Of a DNA stretch of 64,000 bases, positions 45,313 through 54,514 are shown one piece after another. The notes beneath the pieces are model-generated. The model made no database searches. It was not told the origin of the DNA and saw nothing but the letters and a program-made list of their open reading frames with translations. The translations under genes were made by a program, and so were the position numbers. How positions within the stretch are numbered: the first letter of the stretch is position 1; each line of letters begins with the position of its first letter. The DNA lies in contig JAZDKM010000001.1 of NCBI GenBank assembly GCA_043803085.1, forward strand, positions 1 to 64,000. Reading direction: 5' to 3'. Source of the stretch: JAAEQG01 sp043803085 (GTDB lineage Bacteria; Planctomycetota; Phycisphaerae; UBA1845).

Positions 45313-48300
45313 TCACTCTGCCGGGACCGTTCCGCCGGGCGAGGACCCGACTACGGGCGGACCGACCTCCGTGAGGGGAACGTCCGGGACGGGATATTGC
45401 TCCCAGCCGGGTGCGTCGAAGTGCCACCATTCGCTGTCCAGACCGGCAAAGCCTTCCGCCTCCATCGCTTCGGTCAGGATCTCCCGGTGGGCGCATGCGC
45501 TGGCCGGCGTGGCATAACGCAGGTCGATGACGATCCGCGGGGCGACATCGGCGAGATCCACCAAGGGCTCCGCCGCGGGATCCACTGGCGGTGGCAGGGG
45601 CTGCGGCTCCGGAGCGGCCAGGAGTACGAAAGCGGTCCCGGCCTTGGCCGTCAGCCACACCTTGTCCAAGTCGGATCGACGGTAGACCGTCTGACCTCGA
45701 TCGGCATCGGTGAACGCTGGATCGTTCACATACAGGTCGCCCGCGGAATCAAAGCCCGTCAGCAGGAGGAGATGCCCTTCGCTGGCGCTGAACGGCGCCC
45801 CGGTCAGCTCGCCGGCCTCAGCGGTGATGGAGATGATCAACGGCTGGTCATCGGCAATCATCCGCTGCACCTCCGCCCAGTCGCTGAACCGCGTCAGGTA
45901 GCCCGGAACGCCGTATGTGTAAGCCGTCTGCACAGCGCGGGGCCAGTTGCCGTAGAGGTCATGGACGGCGTCGAACGCCCGCCGGGCGATCTCGTCGGTC
46001 GGTCGGGTCACCCCCCGGTACTCGAGCATCATGGCGACCGAAGTGGGGGAACAGATGCGGCCGGTCAGTTCCGGAGGGGCGCTCTTCTGGCTGCGAAACG
46101 GCACCGCCAAGCGCCGCCGCCAACCCGATACCGGTGGGGCGGCCGGCTGCGGCGGTACGGGCACGGCGCTGATACGCCGTGTCGTATCACTCAAGCATGC
46201 GGCCACACAGGTGATCCGCAGCTTGGCCGGTGCGGCGGCTGGGGCCCAGGGGAGCGGCCGGCAAAGTGCCTGGATGCGGTATTGCAGCCGGTCAAACCGT
46301 TCCTCGGAGCGAAAATAGTCCACATCAACACGACCGTGTGCCCAGCGAACCGTCCGTCGCGTCGCCGACGGGTAGTCGCCCCAGTCGCCGAAGTACAGAT
46401 ACGGTGACCAACTGTCGTCCCGGCGCCGCCCGACCCGGGCCTCCACGCAGAAGCTGGCGTGGGGTGGGGCCTCAACATTCCAGGAAATCAACGCTTCGTT
46501 GAACCCCAGGTTCGACTCGACAACGGCGGACTCGTACACGGTCGCCTGGGCGTGCCCAGCATCATCGGTCACCGTCGGACAGGTCAGCAGGACGCCCGGC
46601 GGATTGTCGCGCACCACGCCGCCACGCACCGTGCCTGTGGCGAACTCCTCCGCGGTGTCGTGAAGGACCAATTGATTCGCGAAGGGCTTGGCCATAGGCG
46701 GGCCGCAGAGATGCTCGTCAACTGCGGCTGCCATCCGGGCCAGATAGTCGTCACCTGCCGGATGGCGGACCATGCCCACCAGGAGGTAGATCTGTTGGCG
46801 ATGCTCGATGCGGGCGGTGTCAAGTTGCCAGTCCTGCCAGGTGCTGCTCTTGCGAATCAGGGTCAGGTCGCGGCCTTGCAAACCCCGCACGAAGCCGGAT
46901 TCGACGTGCTCCAGCTCCGGCGCCGCAAAAACCTCTCGGATCTTCGCCGACGCCGGTCCGCTGACCAGCCGTCCCTGCTCGAGCATCAAGTAGAACCGCA
47001 GGCACTGCCGGACGGTGGCTCCGCACGATGGATCATGTAGGGAATCGCTCATACCGGACTGGACCTGACCCGGGTGCTGCCCGTACCACAACCCCCTGCC
47101 TCGCGTCGGATCATAGAAACGGTAACGGTCAGCGCGAAGGACTTCTTGAATCCGTTCCGGCCCAAGCAATTGACTGTATTCAGCGGCCACATGGGGGTCG
47201 CCGACCTTGATCATCCGACCCAACCCCCGCTGGACCTCAGCGGGCAGATCGGCAACCCCCTGCGGATACGTCTGGAAGTATGCCAGGAGGATGCCCAGTT
47301 CGGCAACGCCGGCCCCACAAAACATACGGTCCGGGTTCACCATCGCCAGGCGCAGGTCATTCAGATCCAGGACGCCCACGGCGCGATCGGTCTGCGGGAT
47401 ATCATATAGCTCGCCGAGTCGGCGATCGATCGCCTCGAGGGCGACCTGGAGGTCGGGGGCGAGGGGCGTCGCCTCATCGAGGCGATAAGCCTGGAGGCGC
47501 ATAGCCCGGCGCCAGTCCCAGGCCGGCGGTGGGGCGGTCGAGGGAGCGGCTTGCCGCCGGGTCCCCAAGGCGGCGGCGAGAGACGCTTCGCTCACCTCAG
47601 TGGCTTGCGGGGAGGAGGCCAAGGCTTCCCGCATGATGGCCTGGGCGTCGGGACGCAGGCGGAGAATCTTGATTCCGATGCATCGTTCGTCCCCGGCGAG
47701 GTAGTCCAGCAACGGTTCCTCGCGGACCGTCGGCCTGGCGGAGTGCAGGAGGTTAACGGTCCCATCCACCGCGCGCGCGATGATGCCGGTGTGCCCGGCC
47801 CACTGGCTCTGGTCATCGCCGCGAATAATGTTGACGAAATCGGCGTCGCGCAATTCGGCGAGGATCGCGGGGACATGGTCTTTGGGGAGATAGACGTCGC
47901 TGAACGGCTCGTCGGGAAGGTCCTGACCGATCCCGTACCGGGCGAAGAAGGCGGCGCGCCGCACGGTATGCCGCAGCGGGACCGTCCAACGGCCGCCGCC
48001 GAGCCGGGCGGTGCAGTCTTCGAACAGAAAGGCGTTGTGACGGTTCCAGTCGGCCTCCGTGTAGTGGTTGCGGGTCAACATCCCGATGACGCCGTCACGG
48101 TAGCGTAGCCGTTGGAGGGTGCGGAGGAAATCCCACCAGTTCGACGCCAAGGCCATGGCGTAGGTGTGCTCGCAGAAGGTCAAGCAGTCGCCGCGGGCCA
48201 GGCAGTAGATCGGGTCCGGGTCGTACTCCTCAAAGGGGAATTCGCCCAGAAGGAAGATCTCGTAGGGCTGGCCAAGGTTCTTGCGCCCCAGGGTGAGGAT

Positions 48301-48546
48301 ACGCCGGACCAAGTCGGGCTCCGCCTGGTGCAAGGCACGCAGGTAGCGGTCCAGCTCGTCCTCATCGAAGGTGTACAGCGGACGCCGGACCAGGTCCGGG
48401 TCGGGCCCGGGCATCAGTTCCCCCTGCTCACCGGGCCGCGGGGGTGCAATGGATGGCCCGGTACGCTCGCCGGGGCAACCGCCGGTCAAAACTACGGCGA
48501 CGCACGTCAGTGCCGCGAGCCGCTCGCGCCAACGGACAGACTCCAT
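45313..48546 (-). CDS. Four-module lipoprotein: DUF1460 amidase-like, degenerate beta-lactamase-like, C39-like peptidase, truncated VanX-like
   Basis: A 1077-residue lipoprotein (lipobox LTGGC). Residues 50-300 match DUF1460, an NlpC/P60-related fold, with its Cys in ARGDCLTFCEHTYA and His in WAGHTGI. Residues about 360-610 resemble the serine beta-lactamase fold but lack the Ser-x-x-Lys pair (MFCGAGVAELGILLA). Residues 800-955 are a C39-like cysteine peptidase (RICSPTSVAMML, Cys near 832; EGHLLLLTGF, His near 924). The last 75 residues start and end like a VanX D-Ala-D-Ala dipeptidase (VIDLRYATPAS, SEWWHFDAPGW), but the roughly 100 residues between are gone, including the first zinc motif. 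It probably degrades wall peptides. The minus-strand gene ends the amidase-GNAT-nagB operon. Confidence 0.82.
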   Translation of the reverse strand: MESVRWRERLAALTCVAVVLTGGCPGERTGPSIAPPRPGEQGELMPGPDPDLVRRPLYTFDEDELDRYLRALHQAEPDLVRRILTLGRKNLGQPYEIFLLGEFPFEEYDPDPIYCLARGDCLTFCEHTYAMALASNWWDFLRTLQRLRYRDGVIGMLTRNHYTEADWNRHNAFLFEDCTARLGGGRWTVPLRHTVRRAAFFARYGIGQDLPDEPFSDVYLPKDHVPAILAELRDADFVNIIRGDDQSQWAGHTGIIARAVDGTVNLLHSARPTVREEPLLDYLAGDERCIGIKILRLRPDAQAIMREALASSPQATEVSEASLAAALGTRRQAAPSTAPPPAWDWRRAMRLQAYRLDEATPLAPDLQVALEAIDRRLGELYDIPQTDRAVGVLDLNDLRLAMVNPDRMFCGAGVAELGILLAYFQTYPQGVADLPAEVQRGLGRMIKVGDPHVAAEYSQLLGPERIQEVLRADRYRFYDPTRGRGLWYGQHPGQVQSGMSDSLHDPSCGATVRQCLRFYLMLEQGRLVSGPASAKIREVFAAPELEHVESGFVRGLQGRDLTLIRKSSTWQDWQLDTARIEHRQQIYLLVGMVRHPAGDDYLARMAAAVDEHLCGPPMAKPFANQLVLHDTAEEFATGTVRGGVVRDNPPGVLLTCPTVTDDAGHAQATVYESAVVESNLGFNEALISWNVEAPPHASFCVEARVGRRRDDSWSPYLYFGDWGDYPSATRRTVRWAHGRVDVDYFRSEERFDRLQYRIQALCRPLPWAPAAAPAKLRITCVAACLSDTTRRISAVPVPPQPAAPPVSGWRRRLAVPFRSQKSAPPELTGRICSPTSVAMMLEYRGVTRPTDEIARRAFDAVHDLYGNWPRAVQTAYTYGVPGYLTRFSDWAEVQRMIADDQPLIISITAEAGELTGAPFSASEGHLLLLTGFDSAGDLYVNDPAFTDADRGQTVYRRSDLDKVWLTAKAGTAFVLLAAPEPQPLPPPVDPAAEPLVDLADVAPRIVIDLRYATPASACAHREILTEAMEAEGFAGLDSEWWHFDAPGWEQYPVPDVPLTEVGPPVVGSSPGGTVPAE

Positions 48547-48578
48547 GTGCCAACCTCGTCTCCGCTCCGGGGGGGGCT

Positions 48579-49379
48579 CTAGGTCATCTTGCCGATCATC
48601 CGGGGAACAAGCCGCTTTTTCTCGGCGAAAATCCAGCGGTAGTAATCGGCCCGCTTCAACTTCGAGCCGGCTTCGGCATTCAGAAACACGGTGACGTATC
48701 GGTGCATCTGGAGGGCGCTGGCCGAGACCTGGGCGGTGATCGGTCCCTCGAGGGCTTCGGCAACGACGACCGCCTTCTTGGCCCCGCTGGCCAGCAGGAG
48801 AATCTGTTTGGCCTCCATGATGGTTCCCACTCCCATGGTGATGGCAAAGCGTGGAACCTCCTCTCGGTTGCGGAAGAAACGAGCGTTATCCTCGATGGTT
48901 TGTTTGGTCAGGATTTTGAGCCGGGTTCGCGAGCCGAGTGACAAGCCGGGCTCGTTGAAACCGATGTGCCCGTCGGCCCCGATACCCAGAAGCTGAAGGT
49001 CGATGCCGCCGACCCGGCGGATTTCCGCTTCGTACCACTCACAGAACTCTTCGATGTCCTCCGCATGCCCATAGGGCACATGGATGTTCTTGCGGTCTAC
49101 ATTGATGTGGTTGAACAGGTGATGATCCATAAAATAGCGGTAGCTCTGTGGATGGGACGGCGGGAGGTCCAGGTATTCATCCAGGTTGAAGGTGAGGACC
49201 TTGGAAAAGTCCAGACCCTCCTCCTGGTGCTTGCGCACCAGCTCCCGGTAGGTGCCTACCGGCGTCGATCCCGTGGCCAGGCCCAGGACGCTGTTGGGCT
49301 TCTTGAGCAACTGCCGTTCGATCATCTGGGCCGGCAACTTGCTCATCTCGTCGTACGTGTCGGTGATGATGATTTCCAT
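48579..49379 (-). CDS. nagB: Glucosamine-6-phosphate deaminase
   Basis: NagB converts glucosamine-6-phosphate to fructose-6-phosphate and ammonia, the entry point of amino sugars into glycolysis. The 266-residue length and motifs are standard: LATGSTPVGTY (phosphate loop), FNLDEYLDL (general-base Asp), GIGADGHIGFNEPG (active-site Asp-Gly-His) and the C-terminal ASGAKKA. It lies between the GNAT gene and the multidomain lipoprotein on one strand, with gaps of 54 and 32 bases, consistent with one operon. It is distinct from the NagB/PIG-L fusion at 24.8 kb. Confidence 0.95.
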   Translation of the reverse strand: MEIIITDTYDEMSKLPAQMIERQLLKKPNSVLGLATGSTPVGTYRELVRKHQEEGLDFSKVLTFNLDEYLDLPPSHPQSYRYFMDHHLFNHINVDRKNIHVPYGHAEDIEEFCEWYEAEIRRVGGIDLQLLGIGADGHIGFNEPGLSLGSRTRLKILTKQTIEDNARFFRNREEVPRFAITMGVGTIMEAKQILLLASGAKKAVVVAEALEGPITAQVSASALQMHRYVTVFLNAEAGSKLKRADYYRWIFAEKKRLVPRMIGKMT

Positions 49380-49433
49380 GAGGTTTCCTGGTTTGCATGC
49401 CGACCGTTGCGCCCCCGGCGTGATCCTCCGTCA

Positions 49434-50378
49434 TTATGGCTTGTTCTTGTCGATTGGGTCAAGGAAACCAGGGGCGGTCTGGTAGCGCCAGAAGACCCGG
49501 CTGACGCGGCAGCCGGCGTGGTGGGAATAGAAGGCGATCGGACCCACCCAGGGAATCACCGCCGTCCGGTGACCTGCGTGTCTTAGATCGTTAAGACAAC
49601 GCCACAACAGCACCCGCCCGATCCCCAAGCCGCGGGCGGGGGGAGCCGTGCCCATCGGACCAAAGAACCCCCATTCGCGATTCTGCGTTGAGTGGGCGCT
49701 GAACGCGACCACCCGCCCTTCGCGTAGCCCCAGGTGCAGTGCCGGGGGATCGTTGGCCATGGCCAATTCGGCCTCGAGTCGCCAGTCCGGACCGAAGTGT
49801 TCGCCGAAGAAGATATCCAACAGCGGAACATCGCCGTGGCGGGCGCGGCGTACTTCCACGCCTATCTCGACCAGACGCCGCTCCTCCGCCCCCGTTTCAA
49901 AGGGCCGGTCCAGGCGGGCGGTGAGGTTCACACCGTCTTTGAACCGCTCGAACCCCGATTGCTCCAGAAAACAGACCGCCTCGGTGTAGCGCGGATCCAG
50001 ACCGGGAGTGAAGTAGTTTCCAGGAATGGCCAACACCTCCACCCGGCTCACCCCAGCTCCCCGCCAATCCTGTTTCACCTGCTGGAGCAGGGTGGCGGCG
50101 ATCCGGCGCCGCCGCTGACCCGGGGACACGGCGAAGAGTCCTAGCCAACCTTTCGTTTCCGCGGCTCGCCAGATGGTCTGCATCATGCCAACAGGCGTGC
50201 CCTCCAGTTCCGCGAGGTAGACCCGGTACTCTTCCTGATCCGGTCGGGGAACGCGAAACAGCTTCTCGGCGAGCAAATCCACGCTGAAGGAATCGAACGA
50301 AAAGGCCGAGACGGCCAGCGCGTAAAGCCCGGGCAGATCACGCCGGTCCGCCGGCCGGATAAAGAACAGGGGAGTCAT
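49434..50378 (-). CDS. Tandem GNAT acetyltransferase
   Basis: Two GNAT folds in 314 residues. The first has the acetyl-CoA loop VSPGQRRRRIAATLL around residue 84-98. The second has RGLGIGRVLL around 254-263. Proteins of this kind acetylate amines on small molecules or peptides. Its stop overlaps no gene, but its ATG overlaps the amidase stop by four bases, so it belongs to the amidase operon. A role in acetylating recovered amino sugars or wall peptides is possible, but the substrate is unknown. Confidence 0.85.
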   Translation of the reverse strand: MTPLFFIRPADRRDLPGLYALAVSAFSFDSFSVDLLAEKLFRVPRPDQEEYRVYLAELEGTPVGMMQTIWRAAETKGWLGLFAVSPGQRRRRIAATLLQQVKQDWRGAGVSRVEVLAIPGNYFTPGLDPRYTEAVCFLEQSGFERFKDGVNLTARLDRPFETGAEERRLVEIGVEVRRARHGDVPLLDIFFGEHFGPDWRLEAELAMANDPPALHLGLREGRVVAFSAHSTQNREWGFFGPMGTAPPARGLGIGRVLLWRCLNDLRHAGHRTAVIPWVGPIAFYSHHAGCRVSRVFWRYQTAPGFLDPIDKNKP

Positions 50379-51541
50379 TCTTCCACCACCTGGAGTGTAA
50401 AAGCGGGATTAAGCACCGAATTCTTGAACAGGTTTTGGAACTGCACCTCGAGGTGATGCGCGCCGGGGGCCAGATCGACGGTTACATCCACCCTGAGGCA
50501 GTAGCCCTCATTGGTGAACGAGTGCGGGACACGCCCACCGTCGAGACGGACGGCGATGGAGTCGGTGAGAATCATCTGTCGTTCATGCCCCCACGACTGG
50601 CGCGGGCGCAGGCCGTCATCCAACTCGAACTCCAGAGTAGCCGATGCCCCGGCGGAAAGGATTCCGTCTTCCGGGACGAGCAGGCGGGCGATGGGCAGAC
50701 CGGCGGCGGCGTAACGGGCCAGTCCGAGGAACAGCCCGTAGGCCTCCCGCAGGTTGTATTCCGGATCGCGGAGGCGTTGCTCTTCCTGGGGATTCGTGAA
50801 GAAAGAGCTTTCGCACAACGCCGCGGTGACCCGCGCGTGGCGAAGAATGCCAAAACCGGAGGCATACATGAGCTGATCGCTCTTGAGCGGTACAGCGGTC
50901 ACCTCCGGCATGGCCAGCGCCTCCAGCAAGCCCTGGCACAGGTAGCGGGCCAGGTCCAGATTCGCCGGCCGATAATCCACGTCCCGGTGGTACCATACGC
51001 TGGTGTAGTTGGCCTGGGGGTTGTTCTCCACCGCGTTGTGATGGCAGGAGACGAACAGGTCGGCGCCCCATTCATTGGCCGTCCGGGCGCGTTCCTCGAG
51101 CGAGATGTCCACGTCCGCCTCTCGCGTCAGGCGGACCTCGGCCCCGCAGTGAACCAGAAAGTCCCGCAGATACTGGGCCACGCGCAGATTGACCTCCGCC
51201 TCGCGCACGCCGGTCGGCCCCCGCTTGTAACCTCGCAGGTGAGCATCGCCGCCGTGGCCGGGGTCGAGGCAGATTGTCACTCCTTGCAGATACTGGGCGT
51301 ACGGCGGAACAGGGTACTCCGGCGTGCTCATGCGGACGACGGCGAAGTCCGGCGGAGCCTCCAGAAGCGTGTGCGTCCTGGTTTCCGGGTCGCCCCCCGG
51401 GTCCGGTGGGGGTGGGGGAAGCCCGACGGGCGGTTCCAGTCCGGGCGGCCGGCGCGCCGACGGCGCCGCCGCGGGGCAGCCCGCGAGGCTGAGAATCCAC
51501 CCTGCGATCAAGGTCCATTTCGCCGCCTTATCCATACGCAT
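50375..51541 (-). CDS. N-acetylmuramoyl-L-alanine amidase (Amidase_3), lipoprotein
   Basis: Zinc amidase that cuts the bond between MurNAc and L-alanine, releasing stem peptides. All zinc ligands and the catalytic acid are visible: His in DPGHGG, Glu in REAEVNL, His in SCHHNA, Glu in LCESSF. A lipobox (LSLAGC) predicts membrane attachment after export. The C-terminal 90 residues form an extra beta-rich domain. The start is ATG 51541 with AAGGAG seven bases upstream; the longer frame from 51637 crosses the divergent promoter region. It heads the minus-strand operon amidase-GNAT-nagB-lipoprotein, divergent from murQ. Confidence 0.92.
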   Translation of the reverse strand: MRMDKAAKWTLIAGWILSLAGCPAAAPSARRPPGLEPPVGLPPPPPDPGGDPETRTHTLLEAPPDFAVVRMSTPEYPVPPYAQYLQGVTICLDPGHGGDAHLRGYKRGPTGVREAEVNLRVAQYLRDFLVHCGAEVRLTREADVDISLEERARTANEWGADLFVSCHHNAVENNPQANYTSVWYHRDVDYRPANLDLARYLCQGLLEALAMPEVTAVPLKSDQLMYASGFGILRHARVTAALCESSFFTNPQEEQRLRDPEYNLREAYGLFLGLARYAAAGLPIARLLVPEDGILSAGASATLEFELDDGLRPRQSWGHERQMILTDSIAVRLDGGRVPHSFTNEGYCLRVDVTVDLAPGAHHLEVQFQNLFKNSVLNPAFTLQVVEE

Positions 51542-51577
51542 ACGCGAACTCCTTGCCCCAGGCAGATCGCCAAGTCG

Positions 51578-51612
51578 GCGAGGTATATATATGCTATAAT
51601 AATAGATTGGCC
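51578..51612. promoter_or_regulatory. AT-rich divergent promoter region between the amidase and murQ
   Basis: In otherwise GC-rich DNA, 51583-51605 is almost pure A/T. It contains TATAAT (51595-51600) on the plus strand, a perfect -10 hexamer facing murQ 116 bases upstream of its start. TATA-like hexamers on the minus strand face the amidase. No good -35 was found for either. Both salvage operons would fire from this site. Confidence 0.5.
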
Positions 51613-51715
51613 CAGCGAGGCATTGCCCCCCAGGCAAGAATCCGCAAAACTGGTAGTCGAACCGCGTGCGGCGCTCGTGGAGCGCGAGGTTCTTACGTCA
51701 GCGGAGGACTCGGCG

Positions 51716-52624
51716 GTGCGCGACCGGGGCCATTTCCTCACCGAACTGCGCAACCCGCGTTCGATGGGCGTGGACCGCATGTCGATTGCGGAAGCATTTG
51801 ACTTGATGAATTCCGAGGACGCCGGCGTGGCTGGTGCCGTAGCCGCCGCACGCTCCGAGATTTGTCAGGCCATCGAACTGGTGGTGGGTGCGTTCCAGGG
51901 CGGCGGGCGGCTGATCTATGTCGGCGCCGGCACCAGCGGTTGGCTGGGGGTGCTGGACGCCGCCGAGTGTCCCCCCACCTTTCTGTCCGCCCCGTCCATG
52001 GTGCAAGGGCGCATCGCCGGCGGATGGGAGGCGTTGCGGCAGGCGGTCGAAGGCGCCGAGGACCATCCCGAGGACGGCGCCGCGGCCATGGACGATCTGC
52101 GGGTCGGTGATAAGGACGTAGTCTTTGGCATCAGCACCGGCGGCAGCACGCCCTACGTACACGGGGCCCTGGGTCGGGCCCGGCAGCGGGGAGCCAAGAC
52201 CGTCTTCTTCGGCTGCGTCACCGGCCAACAGTATACTGACGAGGCGGATGTCTCCATTCGGATCCTGGTCGGACCGGAAGTCATTACCGGCAGCACGCGG
52301 CTCAAGGCGGGGACCGCCACCAAAATGGTGCTCAACATGGTGACCACCATCAGCATGATCCGGATCGGGAAGGTGTATCAGAATCTGATGGTGGACGTGA
52401 ACACGCGGGCCAACGCCAAGTTGGTCGATCGCGGCATCCGCATCATTCAGATGGTGACCGGGCTGGAGCGCGCCGCGGCCCGGCAGTTGCTGGAGGGCGC
52501 CGACGGTCGGGTGAAGACGGCGTTGGTTATGCACCTCAAGGGAGTGGAGCGGGAAGAAGCCGAGCGGTTGCTGGTGGAGCACCAGGGCCATCTTTCGGAA
52601 ACCATCCAAGGGCCGACCGAATGA
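51716..52624 (+). CDS. murQ: N-acetylmuramic acid 6-phosphate etherase
   Basis: MurQ removes the lactyl ether from MurNAc-6-phosphate, giving GlcNAc-6-phosphate, a step specific to peptidoglycan recycling. The motifs fit: LTELRNPRSMGVDRMS at the N-terminus, GRLIYVGAGTSGWLGVLDA ECPPTF in the SIS domain, FGISTGGSTPYVHGAL and GSTRLKAGTATKMVLN. GTG 51716 is chosen because GGAGGA lies seven bases upstream and the N-terminus then matches the family. Longer frames upstream run antisense through the amidase. About 302 residues. It overlaps the transporter start by four bases (ATGA). Confidence 0.93.
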   Translation: MRDRGHFLTELRNPRSMGVDRMSIAEAFDLMNSEDAGVAGAVAAARSEICQAIELVVGAFQGGGRLIYVGAGTSGWLGVLDAAECPPTFLSAPSMVQGRIAGGWEALRQAVEGAEDHPEDGAAAMDDLRVGDKDVVFGISTGGSTPYVHGALGRARQRGAKTVFFGCVTGQQYTDEADVSIRILVGPEVITGSTRLKAGTATKMVLNMVTTISMIRIGKVYQNLMVDVNTRANAKLVDRGIRIIQMVTGLERAAARQLLEGADGRVKTALVMHLKGVEREEAERLLVEHQGHLSETIQGPTE

Positions 52625-54504
52625 ACTCCCTCACACTGGCCGACATCAGTGCCGCCTTTACCGGCGTGGATTGGCTGATTGTCGTGGCCTACCTGGCCCT
52701 GACCACCTGGCTCGGCGCCAGAATGAGCGGGCGGCAGGCGACCATCCGCGACTTCTTTCTGGGCGGGCGAAGACTTCCCTGGTACGCCGTCAGCGGGTCC
52801 CTCATCGCCACCGAAATCAGCGCCCTGACCTTCGTCGGGGTCCCGTATGTGGTCTTCAAGCCGGAAGGGAACTTCACTTATCTCCAGCTCGGGGTATTCG
52901 GGTCGCTGCTCGCCCGCGTCATCGTCGGTTACGTTCTGATGCCGGCCTACTACCAGCGCGAGATCTACAGCCCGTATGACTACATGGGGCACCAGTTGGG
53001 CCCGCGGGTGCGGACCATGACCAGTGCCTTGTTCGTGCTGGGCGGGATGCTGGCCCAGTCCGCCCGCGTCTACCTGACGGCTCAAGTGATGATTGTCCTC
53101 CTTCACCGCCAACTGTACTGGCTGGTGGAGCGCTTCGGGCTTGATGAACTGGCCTGGGCCATCATCCTGATCGGGGTCGTCGCCGTGGGATGGACTCTGA
53201 TCGGCGGTATCACCACGGTGATCTGGAGCAACGTCATTCTCTTCGGGATTTTTTTGGTCGGGGCCCTGGCGGCGTTGGGCACCGTGGCCGGGGCCCTTGG
53301 CGGCGGGTTCGGCGAACTGCTCGGCGCGGCGTGGACCGCCAAGGAATCGGGCCCCTGGGGTAAGTTCACGTTTTTCGACTTCGACCCCAGTCCTCTGAAA
53401 CTGTACACCATCTGGACGGCGGTTATCGCCAGCACCTGGGGCGGGCTTGGGGCCTACGGTACCGATCAGTTGCTGGTGCAGAGCATGTTCTGCTGCCGCG
53501 ACCCGCGGCAGGCCCGACGGGCGATCCTTGGAAGCATCTTCGGGCAAGTGGTTACCGTAATCGTCATGCTGGTCGGCGCCGGGCTGTTTGTCTACTACCA
53601 GGCTCACCCGCTTACCGGTGAAGCCCTGGAAATCTACCAAAAGAAGGGCGATCGCATCTTCCCCATCTTCATCATGCAAGTTGTTCCGGTGGGTCTTAAG
53701 GGCCTGATCATCGCCGCCATTATGGCGGCAGCCATTTCGACGGTGATGGGGATCCTGACGGCGCTGAGCCAGACGGTCCTAGTGGCTTTCTACCTGCCCC
53801 TAAGGCAATGGTATCGGCAACGGAAGGGACCGCCCGGCGCCGGTCCCTCGGACCCGCCCGCCGGCCTGGAGGACCGCCGTTCGGTCATCGTCAGCCGACT
53901 GCTGGTCTTGCTGTGGGGCGCGGCGCTGTGCGCCATGGCCTACCTGACCGATACGATCTCGCACAAGTACCCTTCGATCCTCGACCTGGGTCTGGCCATG
54001 GCCGGATATGCCGGCGGGGCCTTGCTCGCCGGCTTTGCCCTGGCGTTTCTCCCGCTGGGCATCGACGGGCGGGGATACATGTGGTCGGCCCCGCTCTCGG
54101 TCTTCTACGTCTTTGCCCTGATTTGGCACCGGCCGTGGACCCATGCGGTCTGTTGGATCTTTGCCGGACTGCTGCTCATCGGTTGGCTCGGCCGGCTCAT
54201 GTACGAGCGCAGGCGGGACTACGATCAGCCGCCTTTGGTGCTCCCGGCGTGGGCCCAAACGCTGGTCCTGGCCGCTGGTCTGGGCGGGATGTTGCTGATC
54301 AACTATTACGGCTACTGGTCGGGCCCGCCCGACGCCAACGGCCACCCCACGCACCTGACCGTGGCGTGGCCCTGGTACTCCCCGCTGGGCAGCACGGTGG
54401 CCTTTGCCCTGGGATATCTGTTGGGCCGATACCAACCTGGCGTTCGTCCGCAACCCGTCGGGCGGCATAGCTTCCAGGGGAGAACCATGTCCGCTATTAG
54501 ATAG
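52621..54504 (+). CDS. Sodium:solute symporter (SSS family)
   Basis: A 627-residue membrane protein with about 13-14 hydrophobic segments, of the sodium/solute symporter family (as NanT- or glucose-type SSS). Typical features are FFLGGRRLPWYAVSGSLIAT near the N-terminus, the GVPYVVF turn, the central TDQLLVQSMFCCRD loop and a C-terminal extension. It is translationally coupled to murQ, so its likely cargo is an amino-sugar or wall-derived fragment such as MurNAc or an anhydro-sugar. This is inferred from position. No kinase for MurNAc is visible in the window. Confidence 0.9.
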   Translation: MNSLTLADISAAFTGVDWLIVVAYLALTTWLGARMSGRQATIRDFFLGGRRLPWYAVSGSLIATEISALTFVGVPYVVFKPEGNFTYLQLGVFGSLLARVIVGYVLMPAYYQREIYSPYDYMGHQLGPRVRTMTSALFVLGGMLAQSARVYLTAQVMIVLLHRQLYWLVERFGLDELAWAIILIGVVAVGWTLIGGITTVIWSNVILFGIFLVGALAALGTVAGALGGGFGELLGAAWTAKESGPWGKFTFFDFDPSPLKLYTIWTAVIASTWGGLGAYGTDQLLVQSMFCCRDPRQARRAILGSIFGQVVTVIVMLVGAGLFVYYQAHPLTGEALEIYQKKGDRIFPIFIMQVVPVGLKGLIIAAIMAAAISTVMGILTALSQTVLVAFYLPLRQWYRQRKGPPGAGPSDPPAGLEDRRSVIVSRLLVLLWGAALCAMAYLTDTISHKYPSILDLGLAMAGYAGGALLAGFALAFLPLGIDGRGYMWSAPLSVFYVFALIWHRPWTHAVCWIFAGLLLIGWLGRLMYERRRDYDQPPLVLPAWAQTLVLAAGLGGMLLINYYGYWSGPPDANGHPTHLTVAWPWYSPLGSTVAFALGYLLGRYQPGVRPQPVGRHSFQGRTMSAIR

Positions 54505-54514
54505 GAGAGCTTCC

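Noticed and set aside
50435..51715. N-terminal extension of murQ in the long open frame
   Set aside because: It runs antisense through the amidase gene. The GTG at 51716 has a good ribosome site and gives a family-length protein.
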